Source: JARDZI01 sp041639705 (GTDB taxonomy: Bacteria; Bacillota; Clostridia; Clostridiales; Caloramatoraceae). From it: a stretch of DNA of 12,702 nucleotides. Positions 1 through 6,629 of the stretch are shown one piece after another. Made by a program: the position numbers and the translations under genes. Every line of letters begins with the position of its first letter. Position 1 is the first letter of the stretch. The stretch spans positions 1-12,702 of the forward strand of contig JBEQBT010000080.1 of the NCBI GenBank assembly GCA_041639705.1, read 5' to 3'. The notes below the pieces were generated by a model. That model was not told the DNA's origin, did not search any database, and saw only the letters and a list, made by a program, of their open reading frames with translations.

Positions 1-224
1 TATATATCTAATAATGAAAATTCCTTATATTTTTTGTAGAAAGCCTGCCATATAAAAGCAAGTAAAACAACCATAGCTGCACCAACAGTTGGTGCAAGCC
101 ATGCTGCTTGTTTTGCTCTTTCTGCTGCATAAACAGGGATTAGCCTAATCGAAGGGGTAAATGTTATTGTCAAAAACAAAAATGCCGCTTGTCTTATCGA
201 AATTTTTTTACTGTCGCTAAGCAT
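1..224 (-). CDS. gerAB: Spore germination receptor B subunit (GerAB-type permease), N-terminal part only
   Basis: This is the first 74 codons of a GerAB-family protein; the rest lies beyond the left edge. GerB subunits are integral membrane proteins of the spore inner membrane, related to the APC amino-acid transporter superfamily, and form the germinant-binding part of GerA-type receptors. The visible protein begins MLSDSKKISIRQAAFLFLTI and continues through a first membrane helix, an 'ITFTPSIRLIPVYAAERAKQ' stretch typical of the family, and a second helix rich in Ala, Val and Leu. ATG at 224-222 is preceded by GGGGAGG about 6 bases upstream. It is the last gene seen of a minus-strand operon and starts 16 bases after the small membrane gene stops. 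Family assignment is confident; which germinant it senses cannot be told. Confidence 0.85.
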   Translation of the reverse strand, partial: MLSDSKKISIRQAAFLFLTITFTPSIRLIPVYAAERAKQAAWLAPTVGAAMVVLLAFIWQAFYKKYKEFSLLDI

Positions 225-240
225 CGAATCCTCCCCTTCA

Positions 241-441
241 TCAAAATTCCTTTCTAAGCAAACTTAAAATAAGTTGTGCTAGGCTTTCCCTGTATGGGTC
301 TGAAAGATAAAAAAATCCTAGAGAAAGCGATAATATTGCAATAGCAATAACCACGGCCATTTCCCTATATTGCTTCTTCTTAATCATAGACCATATTTCA
401 AAAGCGCTAACCATAAATATCAGAACAGTTAGTAATGTCAT
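241..441 (-). CDS. Small two-helix membrane protein, candidate Ger receptor D subunit
   Basis: A 66-residue protein with two hydrophobic helices (about residues 2-20 and 28-47) joined by a short basic loop (IKKKQYRE), and a short C-terminal tail containing DPYRESLAQ. Its ATG overlaps the stop codon of the preceding gerC gene (ATGA at 441-438), which implies translational coupling. Small two-helix proteins encoded within or next to gerA-type operons of Bacillus species have been described as D subunits that modulate the germination response. Size, topology and position fit that class, so I infer the same role here. I cannot show homology by eye, because such short membrane proteins diverge fast. 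Otherwise it is a hypothetical membrane protein tied to the receptor. Confidence 0.65.
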   Translation of the reverse strand: MTLLTVLIFMVSAFEIWSMIKKKQYREMAVVIAIAILSLSLGFFYLSDPYRESLAQLILSLLRKEF

Positions 442-1649
442 TTATCTTCACCAACCTTGCTTCGATTGGGCTGCCTAATATCGTATGTCCTATTAATTTT
501 TGAATCCACAATTACATTAAATTTAATATCTGAGAAGGTTTCCTTCCAGTTCTTTTCATATGAATCCTCCCATTTTATGGGATATTTATGATAAACCGCA
601 GTGGCTGTACTAAAAAAGTCTGTACCCCTTTCCTGGGCATATTTAATAACGCTTTCTATTTCATCTTTGATTATCTGTTTCTGCTGATTTTCCAAATCTT
701 CAAGAGTTTTTCCTATAAAAATATCTTCTGATGAACGTATTTCACCAATATTGCTTGACATCTCGACTTTTACAATCACAGTCAGTTCCCCATTTATAAT
801 TTCAGGATTCAATTTTGTATTGCTATCAATGATTTCAAGTGAGACATCCTTTCCTTTTGGGCTTTTGACAATGATTACTCCAGACTTGACCTTGTTTCTT
901 AACCAGTTTAACCCTCTCCCCATTTTATCATCCAAATAATCCATTAATTTATCCCCTCTAAATAGGGCAAATCCCCCCAATACTATATCCATTGTTTCAT
1001 TTGTATCCTGTTCACCATTTGTGAATTTGGCCAATTTAATACTTGGCACATAAAGTGACAGAAATTCATTATCAAGTATATACATGGTTTCCATTAGGTC
1101 AACCACACTAGACACTGATTGCCCCCACTGATTCTCATTGATACCCTCCAACCTGTCAAAAACAAATTTATCCCTACTATTTCCTCTTTTAATGACTTCC
1201 CCTGCATTTAATCCCTTTGCAATGTAAACCTTTGAATTAAGTCTTAACTCAGGATCACGGCTAAAGAAATCAATATATTTTAAAAGCCCCTCCTTTGCTG
1301 CTTCTTCACCGATTACAATATATTCAAGATGCCCCCAAAAGGGCCTTTTATCCATGTAGTTCCAAAAATTTCGAACTGCTTCAAATACTGTGCTGCCTTC
1401 GGAGAACAATATTTCTGATTTCTTTTGCTGTCCTCCGCCTCCACCTCCGCTTCCCGGTTTCATACTTTGAGTAGCTATAGTAAGCCGCACTGCATCCTCC
1501 TTATCTGGGGATTTGTCCACACCCACTGCCCTTATAAATTCTATCTTATTCATTTCTGTTCTACCTGAAAATTCTAAATTGCATCCCGTCACAGACATCA
1601 ACAAAGCAAATAATATTAAAAAGCTCAATACCTTTTGAATATTAGCCAC
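438..1649 (-). CDS. gerAC: Spore germination receptor C subunit (GerAC-type lipoprotein)
   Basis: A 403-residue lipoprotein of the Ger(x)C family, which sits on the outer face of the spore inner membrane as part of the germinant receptor. The N-terminus is a lipoprotein signal: a hydrophobic stretch from about residue 7, then the lipobox V-T-G-C with the acylated Cys at 23. The mature part contains family features such as 'EFIRAVGVDKSP', 'SEGSTVFEAVRNFW' and 'KRPFWGHLEYIVIGEE'. The C-terminal domain includes 'IIKDEIESVIKYAQERGTDF', the helix usual in this family. The start is GTG at 1649-1647, five bases after the gerA stop, with GGCGAGG upstream. It overlaps the next gene by four bases. An unusual Gly-rich run (GSGGGGGG, residues 66-73) lies in an otherwise conserved area. 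Length is normal for the family. Confidence 0.93.
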   Translation of the reverse strand: MANIQKVLSFLILFALLMSVTGCNLEFSGRTEMNKIEFIRAVGVDKSPDKEDAVRLTIATQSMKPGSGGGGGGQQKKSEILFSEGSTVFEAVRNFWNYMDKRPFWGHLEYIVIGEEAAKEGLLKYIDFFSRDPELRLNSKVYIAKGLNAGEVIKRGNSRDKFVFDRLEGINENQWGQSVSSVVDLMETMYILDNEFLSLYVPSIKLAKFTNGEQDTNETMDIVLGGFALFRGDKLMDYLDDKMGRGLNWLRNKVKSGVIIVKSPKGKDVSLEIIDSNTKLNPEIINGELTVIVKVEMSSNIGEIRSSEDIFIGKTLEDLENQQKQIIKDEIESVIKYAQERGTDFFSTATAVYHKYPIKWEDSYEKNWKETFSDIKFNVIVDSKINRTYDIRQPNRSKVGEDK

Positions 1650-1653
1650 CTCT

Positions 1654-3180
1654 TTATCCTCGCCTTTTCTTGTTCGTGGTCTTCAAGCCTATAGGTCTTT
1701 TATATTGTGATGAAAATGGAAGTCGGAAAATAGAATCTTCCATTTGTTTGTTTTCTTCTCCCGCAAAGGGTGACATATATGGAACACTAAATACCTCCAT
1801 ACTAGCCAGGTGGTACAGTAATATTATTCCGCCCAGGCTTAACCCAAAAAGGCCTATGACACTGCTCATAAAAACAAAAATAAACCGCCAAAGCCTTAAA
1901 GCATTGGAAAAATCCTGATTTGGCATAGCAAAGCTTGAAATAGCAGTTATGGCAATTACTACAACAACTGCAGGTGAAACAAGCCTTGCATCGACAGCCG
2001 CCTGACCTACCACCACCGCCCCAACGATGGATACTGCCTGACCCACACTTTTGGGAAGCCTCAACCCTGCTTCTATCAAAATTTCAAAGGCAGTCAGCAT
2101 AAAAATAACTTCAACGAATGAAGGAAACGGAACACCTTCCTTTGCTGCAGTTATTGCAAGTGCAAGCCCTGTGGGTATCATTTCTTGATGGAATGTTGTC
2201 ACTGAAACATAAAGCCCTGGTAAAAATAAAGTAACAAACATAAGGATGAATCGTAAGAACCTAATTACTGAACTTACTATAAAATTTTGTGAATAATCCT
2301 CTGGTGCTTGTAAAAACGAGTCAAATGTTCCTGGCACAATGTAAGTAACTGGAAGTCCACCAATTATAATCCCAACACGACCTTCTACAACATTAGCACA
2401 GAATTTGTCGGGCCTTTCAGTATAGATTACCTGTGGGAAGGGTGAATATTTGTTATCAATAATGTTTTCCTCAATTACCCCCGAGCTTAATACACCGTCA
2501 ACATCAATTCTATCAAGTCTTTTCCTTAGTTCCTCAATAATTTTCCTGTTTGTGATGCCGTTAATATATATGATAGCAACAGTCGTATTGGTTTGCTTTC
2601 CTATTCTCATTTCACTTATTACCAGGTTATGGGTCCTTATTTTCCTTCTTACTGTAGCTGTATTTGTCCTTAAATCTTCTATAAAGGAATCCTTTGCACC
2701 CTTATTTACATTCTCGTTTGTTGGCTCTGTAATGCTCCTCTTTTCAAATCCTCTAACATCAAATGTGACAGCTTTTTTTGCTGAATTAAATACTAAAGCC
2801 ACAGAGCCTTCAATAATATCACTTATACAATCTGCAAGCTTATCCCTGGTCCTTTGTGTAATATGATAAATAGTTCCATGCTCTATTCTGCTAATAATAT
2901 CCTCAGCCTTTTTACTTTGGCTCAAGTGCATTTCTTGTGTCAATGGCTTTAATATATCATCATCAACAGTCTTGGCAGCAATTACTCCGTCAATAAATAT
3001 AAGTGTGAGAGGAAAATCTTTATTTCCATTTATATAGAGTTCACGAATAATAACATCACTGCTATGCTGCATTAATTTTTTTACATTAGCTGTGGTTAAT
3101 TCTAATTCAGACTTTTCAAACCTTTCATTATATTGAATCTCATTTTCTATTTTTTCTTTATTTACATGCCTAAAAAACAT
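1654..3180 (-). CDS. gerAA: Spore germination receptor A subunit (GerAA-type)
   Basis: A 508-residue GerA-family protein and the first gene of the operon. A subunits have a cytoplasmic N-terminal domain and a C-terminal membrane domain, and assemble with the B and C subunits into the nutrient receptor of the spore inner membrane. The soluble part runs to about residue 300 and includes the signature 'SPFPQVIYTERPDKF' and 'VVEGRVGIIIGGLPVTYIVP'. Membrane segments lie at about 303-325, 355-372, 383-418 and 432-457, with the family block HQEMIPTGLALAITAAKEGV (331-350) and the GLRLP/GQAVSIVG/VGQAAVDA stretch between them. The tail is basic. ATG at 3180-3178 follows GAGGT at good spacing. A CATAATTA box (3236-3229) some 50 bases upstream resembles the -10 of forespore sigma-G promoters, but no convincing -35 accompanies it. 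Confidence 0.95.
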   Translation of the reverse strand: MFFRHVNKEKIENEIQYNERFEKSELELTTANVKKLMQHSSDVIIRELYINGNKDFPLTLIFIDGVIAAKTVDDDILKPLTQEMHLSQSKKAEDIISRIEHGTIYHITQRTRDKLADCISDIIEGSVALVFNSAKKAVTFDVRGFEKRSITEPTNENVNKGAKDSFIEDLRTNTATVRRKIRTHNLVISEMRIGKQTNTTVAIIYINGITNRKIIEELRKRLDRIDVDGVLSSGVIEENIIDNKYSPFPQVIYTERPDKFCANVVEGRVGIIIGGLPVTYIVPGTFDSFLQAPEDYSQNFIVSSVIRFLRFILMFVTLFLPGLYVSVTTFHQEMIPTGLALAITAAKEGVPFPSFVEVIFMLTAFEILIEAGLRLPKSVGQAVSIVGAVVVGQAAVDARLVSPAVVVVIAITAISSFAMPNQDFSNALRLWRFIFVFMSSVIGLFGLSLGGIILLYHLASMEVFSVPYMSPFAGEENKQMEDSIFRLPFSSQYKRPIGLKTTNKKRRG

Positions 3181-3442
3181 GATATTACCTCAATTCACTC
3201 TTTTTAATAGCGTTTACCATTTCCTTGGTAATTATGCAATGTATTGGTGATTTACTCCTAGGGTATAAAGGTGGCAGCCATATGAGTTATAACTTTTAAA
3301 TAAGTAATAACTCATATGGCTGCCACTAATAACGCAAAGCTTGATAGGATTATAGCTTTTACTAATAATTCATATGACTGCCAGTTCTATCACATACTAT
3401 ATTCATTACTATGCAATAATTTAAAAAGGGAGATGTATAGAG
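3181..3442. other. Intergenic region between divergent gerA operon and YcxB-like gene
   Basis: This 262-base spacer contains no gene. It should hold the promoters of the leftward ger operon and the rightward membrane-protein gene. On the plus strand TTGATA (3341-3346) and TAATAA (3363-3368), 16 bases apart, are a weak sigma-A candidate for the latter. The dominant feature is a long hairpin at 3271-3326 plus a further copy of its arm at 3370-3383, listed separately. Because the hairpin lies upstream of both divergent genes, it is not placed to act as a normal gene terminator. Confidence 0.6.
3271..3326. repeat. Long near-perfect inverted repeat (hairpin) between divergent genes
   Basis: The arms 3271-3290 and 3307-3326 are perfect 20-base reverse complements (GTGGCAGCCATATGAGTTAT). 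After one A-A mismatch, four more bases pair (ACTT with AAGT), leaving a six-base TTAAAT loop. The stem is therefore about 25 base pairs. There is no T-tract, and neither neighbouring gene ends here. Possible roles are a small mobile palindrome, a cruciform, or paired regulator sites; the sequence alone does not decide. Confidence 0.8.
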
Positions 3443-3957
3443 ATGAATGTAACAGTAGATATAACTAGAATAGATTATTGGGAATTTAATAAATTTGCAA
3501 TGACAACTATTCCAAAATATAGAACTAACTTCATTATTAATATTATCGCAATTCCAGTATCTTCATTTGTAATTTTACTTCTTATGAAACTACCCTTTTA
3601 TTATGTACTTGTCTCCTCAGTGATTCTTGGAATTATTTCTGATATGCTGCTTATTTATTTTATGAAGAAATCTATAATGAAAATTCCTGATGGCAGGGAA
3701 GGTTTTCTTGGCAAGCATGTTATTGAGATAAGAAGTGATGGACTGAGTGAAACAACTTCAGTTAACGAAGGACTCCATTTGTGGAAAGGGATAAGATCAA
3801 TTCACCAGAATGAAAAATACATTTTTATTTTTATTGATAACCTAATGGCTCATATAATACCGAAAAGAAGTTTTTCTTCCTTGAAGGATGCTGAAGATTT
3901 TTACAACTTAGCAATTAAATATTGGGAGGAAAACAAATGAAACTGGCAGCCCTATGA
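3272..3957. repeat. Four copies of a 14-base motif TGGCAGYCMTATGA around the YcxB-like gene
   Basis: Copies lie at 3272-3285 (plus orientation), 3312-3325 (minus), 3370-3383 (minus, one mismatch) and 3944-3957 (plus, one mismatch). The last two flank the YcxB-like gene as an inverted pair, extended by AACTGGCAG on the right and CTGCCAGTT on the left. The first and last form a direct pair around hairpin plus gene. This arrangement suggests a cassette boundary or an insertion/rearrangement footprint. Confidence 0.65.
3443..3940 (+). CDS. YcxB-like membrane protein
   Basis: A 165-residue protein of the YcxB-like family; its biochemical role is unknown. Two adjacent membrane helices lie at about residues 29-50 and 53-74. 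They are followed by a C-terminal globular domain (about 86-160) with the family pattern: 'GKHVIEIRSDGLSETTSVNE', a conserved Trp-Lys-Gly-Ile (LWKGIRSI), and the closing 'IIPKRSF' before a helix ending in 'FYNLAIKYWEE'. ATG at 3443 follows AAAAGGGAG with spacing of about 11 bases; an ATG at 3433 is out of frame. The stop codon is immediately followed by a copy of the 14-base motif and then by a truncated VOC gene, so the gene may have arrived as a cassette. Operon partners are absent. Confidence 0.8.
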   Translation: MNVTVDITRIDYWEFNKFAMTTIPKYRTNFIINIIAIPVSSFVILLLMKLPFYYVLVSSVILGIISDMLLIYFMKKSIMKIPDGREGFLGKHVIEIRSDGLSETTSVNEGLHLWKGIRSIHQNEKYIFIFIDNLMAHIIPKRSFSSLKDAEDFYNLAIKYWEENK

Positions 3958-4130
3958 CTGATCAGGGAATCCCCTTCACATCCTTTGCTGTAGAGGATAT
4001 TAATATGGAATATGAAAGGCTGAAGAGCCTGGGTGTAGAATTTACCTTGGAACCTACAGAAATGGGACCTGTAACCGTTGCAATGTTCAACGATACCTGT
4101 GGAAACCTTATTCAAATCGGGCAGGCATAA
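3954..4130 (+). pseudogene. VOC (glyoxalase/bleomycin-resistance fold) gene, C-terminal remnant
   Basis: Only the last 58 or so codons of a VOC-family protein remain. The text reads 'DQGIPFTSFAVEDI', 'EYERLKSLGVEFTLEP', 'EMGPVTVAMFNDTCGNLIQI' and a TAA stop, matching the second beta-alpha-beta-beta-beta module of these roughly 125-residue enzymes, including the metal-site region at FNDTCGNLIQI. The first module is missing. The frame upstream runs back into the YcxB-like gene and the 14-base repeat with no VOC similarity, so the 5' part was lost or replaced. The ATG at 3954 has no ribosome binding site. I treat this as a dead fragment. It is unrelated to the intact VOC gene at 8207, whose sequence is quite different. 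Confidence 0.75.
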
Positions 4131-4139
4131 AGTGAACTC

Positions 4140-4230
4140 GTTCAGCTAAAGCTGAACATCGAGACTTCAGGTGGGGACTCTACCCCACCTGAAGCAAAAA
4201 GTGGAAACTCCACCTTATAGAAGGTGGAGT
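4140..4230. repeat. Three consecutive perfect hairpins, possible end of an IS200/IS605-type element
   Basis: Hairpin 1 pairs 4140-4146 with 4151-4157 (GTTCAGC, loop TAAA). Hairpin 2 pairs 4165-4176 with 4183-4194 (CTTCAGGTGGGG, loop ACTCTA). Hairpin 3 pairs 4207-4216 with 4221-4230 (ACTCCACCTT, loop ATAG). All stems are perfect, 7, 12 and 10 bp. No coding sequence is associated, and no U-tract follows hairpin 3. Subterminal hairpins of this sort occur at the ends of IS200/IS605 elements and in TnpB guide RNAs, so a remnant of such an element is a reasonable inference. A structured RNA or compound terminator for the plus-strand genes is the alternative. Confidence 0.55.
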
Positions 4231-4325
4231 CTTAGAAATTGATAAAAGAGTAAATGTGCTCTACAATATTTATATTTTAAAAATAGACTGTGTTTAAGAA
4301 TGTTGTTGATATTATGACATTTTAT

Positions 4326-4349
4326 AAGGTAACCTCAATGGGTTCCCTT
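4326..4349 (-). terminator. Possible terminator hairpin overlapping the stop of the GGDEF-EAL gene
   Basis: Read on the minus strand, AAGGGAACC and GGTTACCTT pair around a CATTGA loop, giving a 9-bp stem with one G-A mismatch. The hairpin overlaps the TAA at 4350-4348. The following ATAAAATG is not a clean T-tract, so termination would be weak. Confidence 0.35.
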
Positions 4350-5670
4350 AACTTATAATTGAGTAAATTTCATATTTCTCACTCAGAATTTTTTCAATAC
4401 TATCACTTGATATTGGTGGACTATAAAGGTATCCTTGGCTCAACCCACATTGATGTAGCTTAAGAAAATTCACTTGTTGTTCATTCTCAATCCCTTCAGT
4501 TATCACGCCAAACTTTAAATTTTGACATATGCTTATAATTGTCCTTACAAGAGTCGCTGTATTAGAATTTGATACAACATCCATAATAAACGATTTATCA
4601 ATTTTCACATAATCTACAGGTAGCCTGTTAAGAGTACTTAGGGAAGAATAACCTGTTCCAAAATCATCAATGCATATTTTTACTCCTATTTTTTTCAGTT
4701 CGTCAATGGCTTTTACTGACTGTTCAAAATTTTGCATTAAGCTTTCTGTCATTTCTAACTCTAATAATTCAGGATTTAATTCTGTCTTTTGTAATATATT
4801 TTTTACATGCTCAATAAAATGTGAATCCTGTAACTGGCGGACAGATATGTTAACTGCTATTTTTATTGGGGGAAAACCTTCATCCTGCCATTTTTTATTC
4901 TGCCTACAGGCTGTTTCTAATACCCACTCTCCAATTGGCACAATTAATCCTGTCTCTTCGGCTATAGGAATGAACTCTAAAGGTAAAACCAAACCAAATG
5001 CTGGGTGAATCCAACGCAGCAGAGCTTCCACTCCGACGATATTCCCTGTACCTAATTCCACTTGAGGTTGATAGTGAAGGACTAACTCTTTGTTTTCTAT
5101 TACCTTTCTTAGACTTTGTTCTAAATTTATTACACGATTTTTTATATTTTCAGAATTGCAATCATAGAGTTTGTAATTGTTTTTCCCGGATTTCTTTGCA
5201 AGGTACATAGCATCATCAGCATTTTTAATTAAAATTTGTCCATCTTCTCCATGCTGGGGACACAAACTAATCCCTATGCTTGGGGAAAGAAAGAACTCTT
5301 TGTTACTTAATTGAAATGGAGTACGAAATTCATCCAATATTCGTTCAGCTACTATGATGGCTCCTTTTTGATCAATATCCTCAAGCAAGATAATAAACTC
5401 ATCTCCACCTAGCCTCGAAACAATGTCTCCCTCACGTGCAATTCCCTTCAATAGTCCTGCGACCTGTTTCAATAATAGGTCTCCTAATTCATGTCCCATC
5501 ATATCATTTACTGATTTAAAATGATCTAAATCTAAAAACAAAACGGCTAATTGATTCTTGCTTCGTTTTGAACGTGCCAATGCTTTATCAATATATTCGT
5601 TTAACATATAGCGGTTAGGTAATCCAGTCAGCCAATCATGATAAGCCATTTGCTTAATCGTATTTTCCAT
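4348..5670 (-). CDS. GGDEF-EAL part of the broken gene, still an open frame
   Basis: This 440-residue open frame carries both catalytic domains. GGDEF is at residues 88-92, with an inhibitory-site RxxD (R79-D82) five residues before it, so the cyclase looks active and product-inhibited. The EAL domain has EALLRW from 215, NISVRQ near 274, LEMTES near 305, DDFGTGYSS from 335, KIDKSF near 357, and the Glu of TEGIEN, all the residues expected for phosphodiesterase activity. No ribosome binding site precedes ATG 5670-5668; the upstream bases are simply the PAS-domain coding sequence. Translation would therefore need slippage on the A-run or weak internal initiation. Product and activity in the cell are uncertain. 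Confidence 0.6.
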   Translation of the reverse strand: MENTIKQMAYHDWLTGLPNRYMLNEYIDKALARSKRSKNQLAVLFLDLDHFKSVNDMMGHELGDLLLKQVAGLLKGIAREGDIVSRLGGDEFIILLEDIDQKGAIIVAERILDEFRTPFQLSNKEFFLSPSIGISLCPQHGEDGQILIKNADDAMYLAKKSGKNNYKLYDCNSENIKNRVINLEQSLRKVIENKELVLHYQPQVELGTGNIVGVEALLRWIHPAFGLVLPLEFIPIAEETGLIVPIGEWVLETACRQNKKWQDEGFPPIKIAVNISVRQLQDSHFIEHVKNILQKTELNPELLELEMTESLMQNFEQSVKAIDELKKIGVKICIDDFGTGYSSLSTLNRLPVDYVKIDKSFIMDVVSNSNTATLVRTIISICQNLKFGVITEGIENEQQVNFLKLHQCGLSQGYLYSPPISSDSIEKILSEKYEIYSIIS

Positions 5671-6014
5671 TTTTTTCGACTTGTGATATCTGTTATGATA
5701 CCAGTAGTTTTTATTACTTTCCCTTTTGAATCTATTAAAGGTGTTACGCTCTCTTCAACCCATAAGATAAGGCCACTTTTATTTATAATTCGATATTCTT
5801 GAATAATACCTGTCTTTTCTGAAATCACTTTTTGTTGTGCATAAATTAAAATTTCTTTATCCTCAGGATGAACAAATTCCTTAAATAGTTCAGGATTTTC
5901 TTCTAACTCTTTATAAGAAAATCCGTATAATTTAGAAATTCCTTTTGACACTCTGCAGGTATTTCGCTCTAAATCAAGAGACCAAATTGCAGCATTAACA
6001 TTATCGAAAATTAG
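5628..6014 (-). pseudogene. PAS-domain middle segment of the broken gene
   Basis: Between the TAG and the A-run the frame encodes a PAS domain: 'LIFDNVNAAIWSLDLERN', 'GISKLYGFSYKELEENPE', 'FVHPEDKEI', the 'EYRIINKSGLILWVEESV' strand pair, and the PAC-type end 'GIITDITSRKK'. PAS domains sense small ligands or redox state; no cofactor residue stands out. After the A-run it reads 18 or so wrong-frame residues to a stop at 5630-5628. The GTG/ATG codons inside it lack a ribosome binding site. Confidence 0.7.
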
Positions 6015-6272
6015 CTAAAGTTCCTCTTTAATACGTTTTAATTCTTCAAAATTCTTATTAAGCTTTTCTTTCTCTTTTTTTAATTGTTGATTATAACACT
6101 TTACTTTATCATATTGCATACCAAACAAATAACCTAATATTCCTATTCCAGCAACATGGCCCATGTGACTAATATTAAAGGTAATGTTTATTTTATTATG
6201 TAAAAGATAGTATAGATAGAAATACATTATAAGTGCACTAATTATTCCTACTATCCTGCCTGTGTACCTCAT
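6015..6272 (-). pseudogene. N-terminal membrane segment of the broken PAS-GGDEF-EAL gene
   Basis: These 85 codons would be the only normally translated part. They encode helix 1 (about residues 7-25), helix 2 (about 38-53), and a highly charged coiled-coil linker ending KEKEKLNKNFEELKRIKEEL before TAG. AGGGAAG lies 8 or so bases before the ATG. A peptide of this sort would insert in the membrane without any signalling domain. Confidence 0.65.
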
Positions 6273-6623
6273 TATTTATTCACTTCCCTATAATGGTTTT
6301 ATTACAAATAAAACAGTTAATTTACTATAATAGTTTTCAATTTCATTTTGACATTCAAGTGACGGTAGTATTAATTTTAATACAGTGGTTACTTGACTTT
6401 TTTCACTTTTGAGTAAGTTCTAACTTATCAAATATATTTTAATACAATCCATATAGTGGTAAAGCTCCATATTAAGTTTGCCTACCTACTTTAGTACAAT
6501 CTTTCTACAGTATAACATGTAATTTGACAATAAAGTATATTCTAATTGCAGATTTATAGACATTGAATTCTTAAACGAAGCCCTTAAATATAAATATAGC
6601 CCTGGAACTCTCCAGGGCTATAT
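6273..6623. other. AT-rich intergenic region
   Basis: About 350 bases without a gene on either strand. It should hold the promoter of the leftward PAS-GGDEF-EAL gene, but I cannot place one convincingly. It contains a 40-base imperfect dyad at 6356-6395 with a perfect core GTATTAATTTTAATAC (6368-6383), and at the right end the terminator of the MFS gene. Nothing else is recognisable. Confidence 0.6.
6356..6395. promoter_or_regulatory. Imperfect 40-base dyad, operator-like
   Basis: The outer arms CAAGTGAC and GTTACTTG and the inner arms GTATTAA and TTAATAC give 14 matches out of 19 between the halves. The dyad lies some 85-120 bases upstream of the leftward PAS-GGDEF-EAL gene. A dimeric regulator site is possible but not shown. 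Confidence 0.3.
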
Positions 6624-6629
6624 TTATAT
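6588..6629 (-). terminator. Strong intrinsic terminator of the MFS gene
   Basis: The arms 6588-6606 and 6611-6629 are perfect 19-base reverse complements around an ACTC loop, with a GC-rich centre (GCCCTGGA). The stem overlaps the MFS stop codon at 6626-6624. On the minus strand it is followed by the T-rich TATTTAAG. The symmetrical A/T ends could also stop plus-strand transcripts. Confidence 0.8.

Larger units (their letters stand above)
4348..6272 (-). pseudogene. Membrane PAS-GGDEF-EAL cyclic-di-GMP enzyme, broken by an in-frame TAG and a frameshift
   Basis: Read as one gene of about 641 residues, this encodes two N-terminal membrane helices and a Lys/Glu-rich coiled coil (first 85 codons), a PAS domain, a GGDEF diguanylate cyclase domain and an EAL phosphodiesterase domain. 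It would make and/or degrade cyclic di-GMP at the membrane. Two lesions split it. TAG at 6017-6015 sits in frame between 'RIKEEL' and 'LIFDNVNAAIWSLDLE', where CAG (Gln) would fit. Then a run of seven A on the coding strand (5676-5670) shifts the frame between 'ITDITSRKK' and 'MENTIKQMAYHDWLTGLPNR'; eight A would restore it. Upstream of ATG 6272-6270 there is AGGGAAG. The catalytic motifs of both enzymatic domains are intact, so decay looks recent. Sequencing error could explain the A-run but less easily the TAG. Confidence 0.85.

Noticed and set aside
2450..2866. 138-codon plus-strand open frame
   Set aside because: It is antisense to the well-supported gerA gene, with low-complexity Ser/Phe/Leu composition typical of a shadow frame and no ribosome binding site.
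3229..3236. Sigma-G promoter of the ger operon
   Set aside because: The -10-like CATAATTA is present, but no acceptable -35 lies 17-18 bases upstream, so it is only mentioned and not listed as a feature.
3271..3383. Repeated 14-mers as a CRISPR array
   Set aside because: Copies alternate in orientation, spacing is irregular, and no cas genes are nearby.
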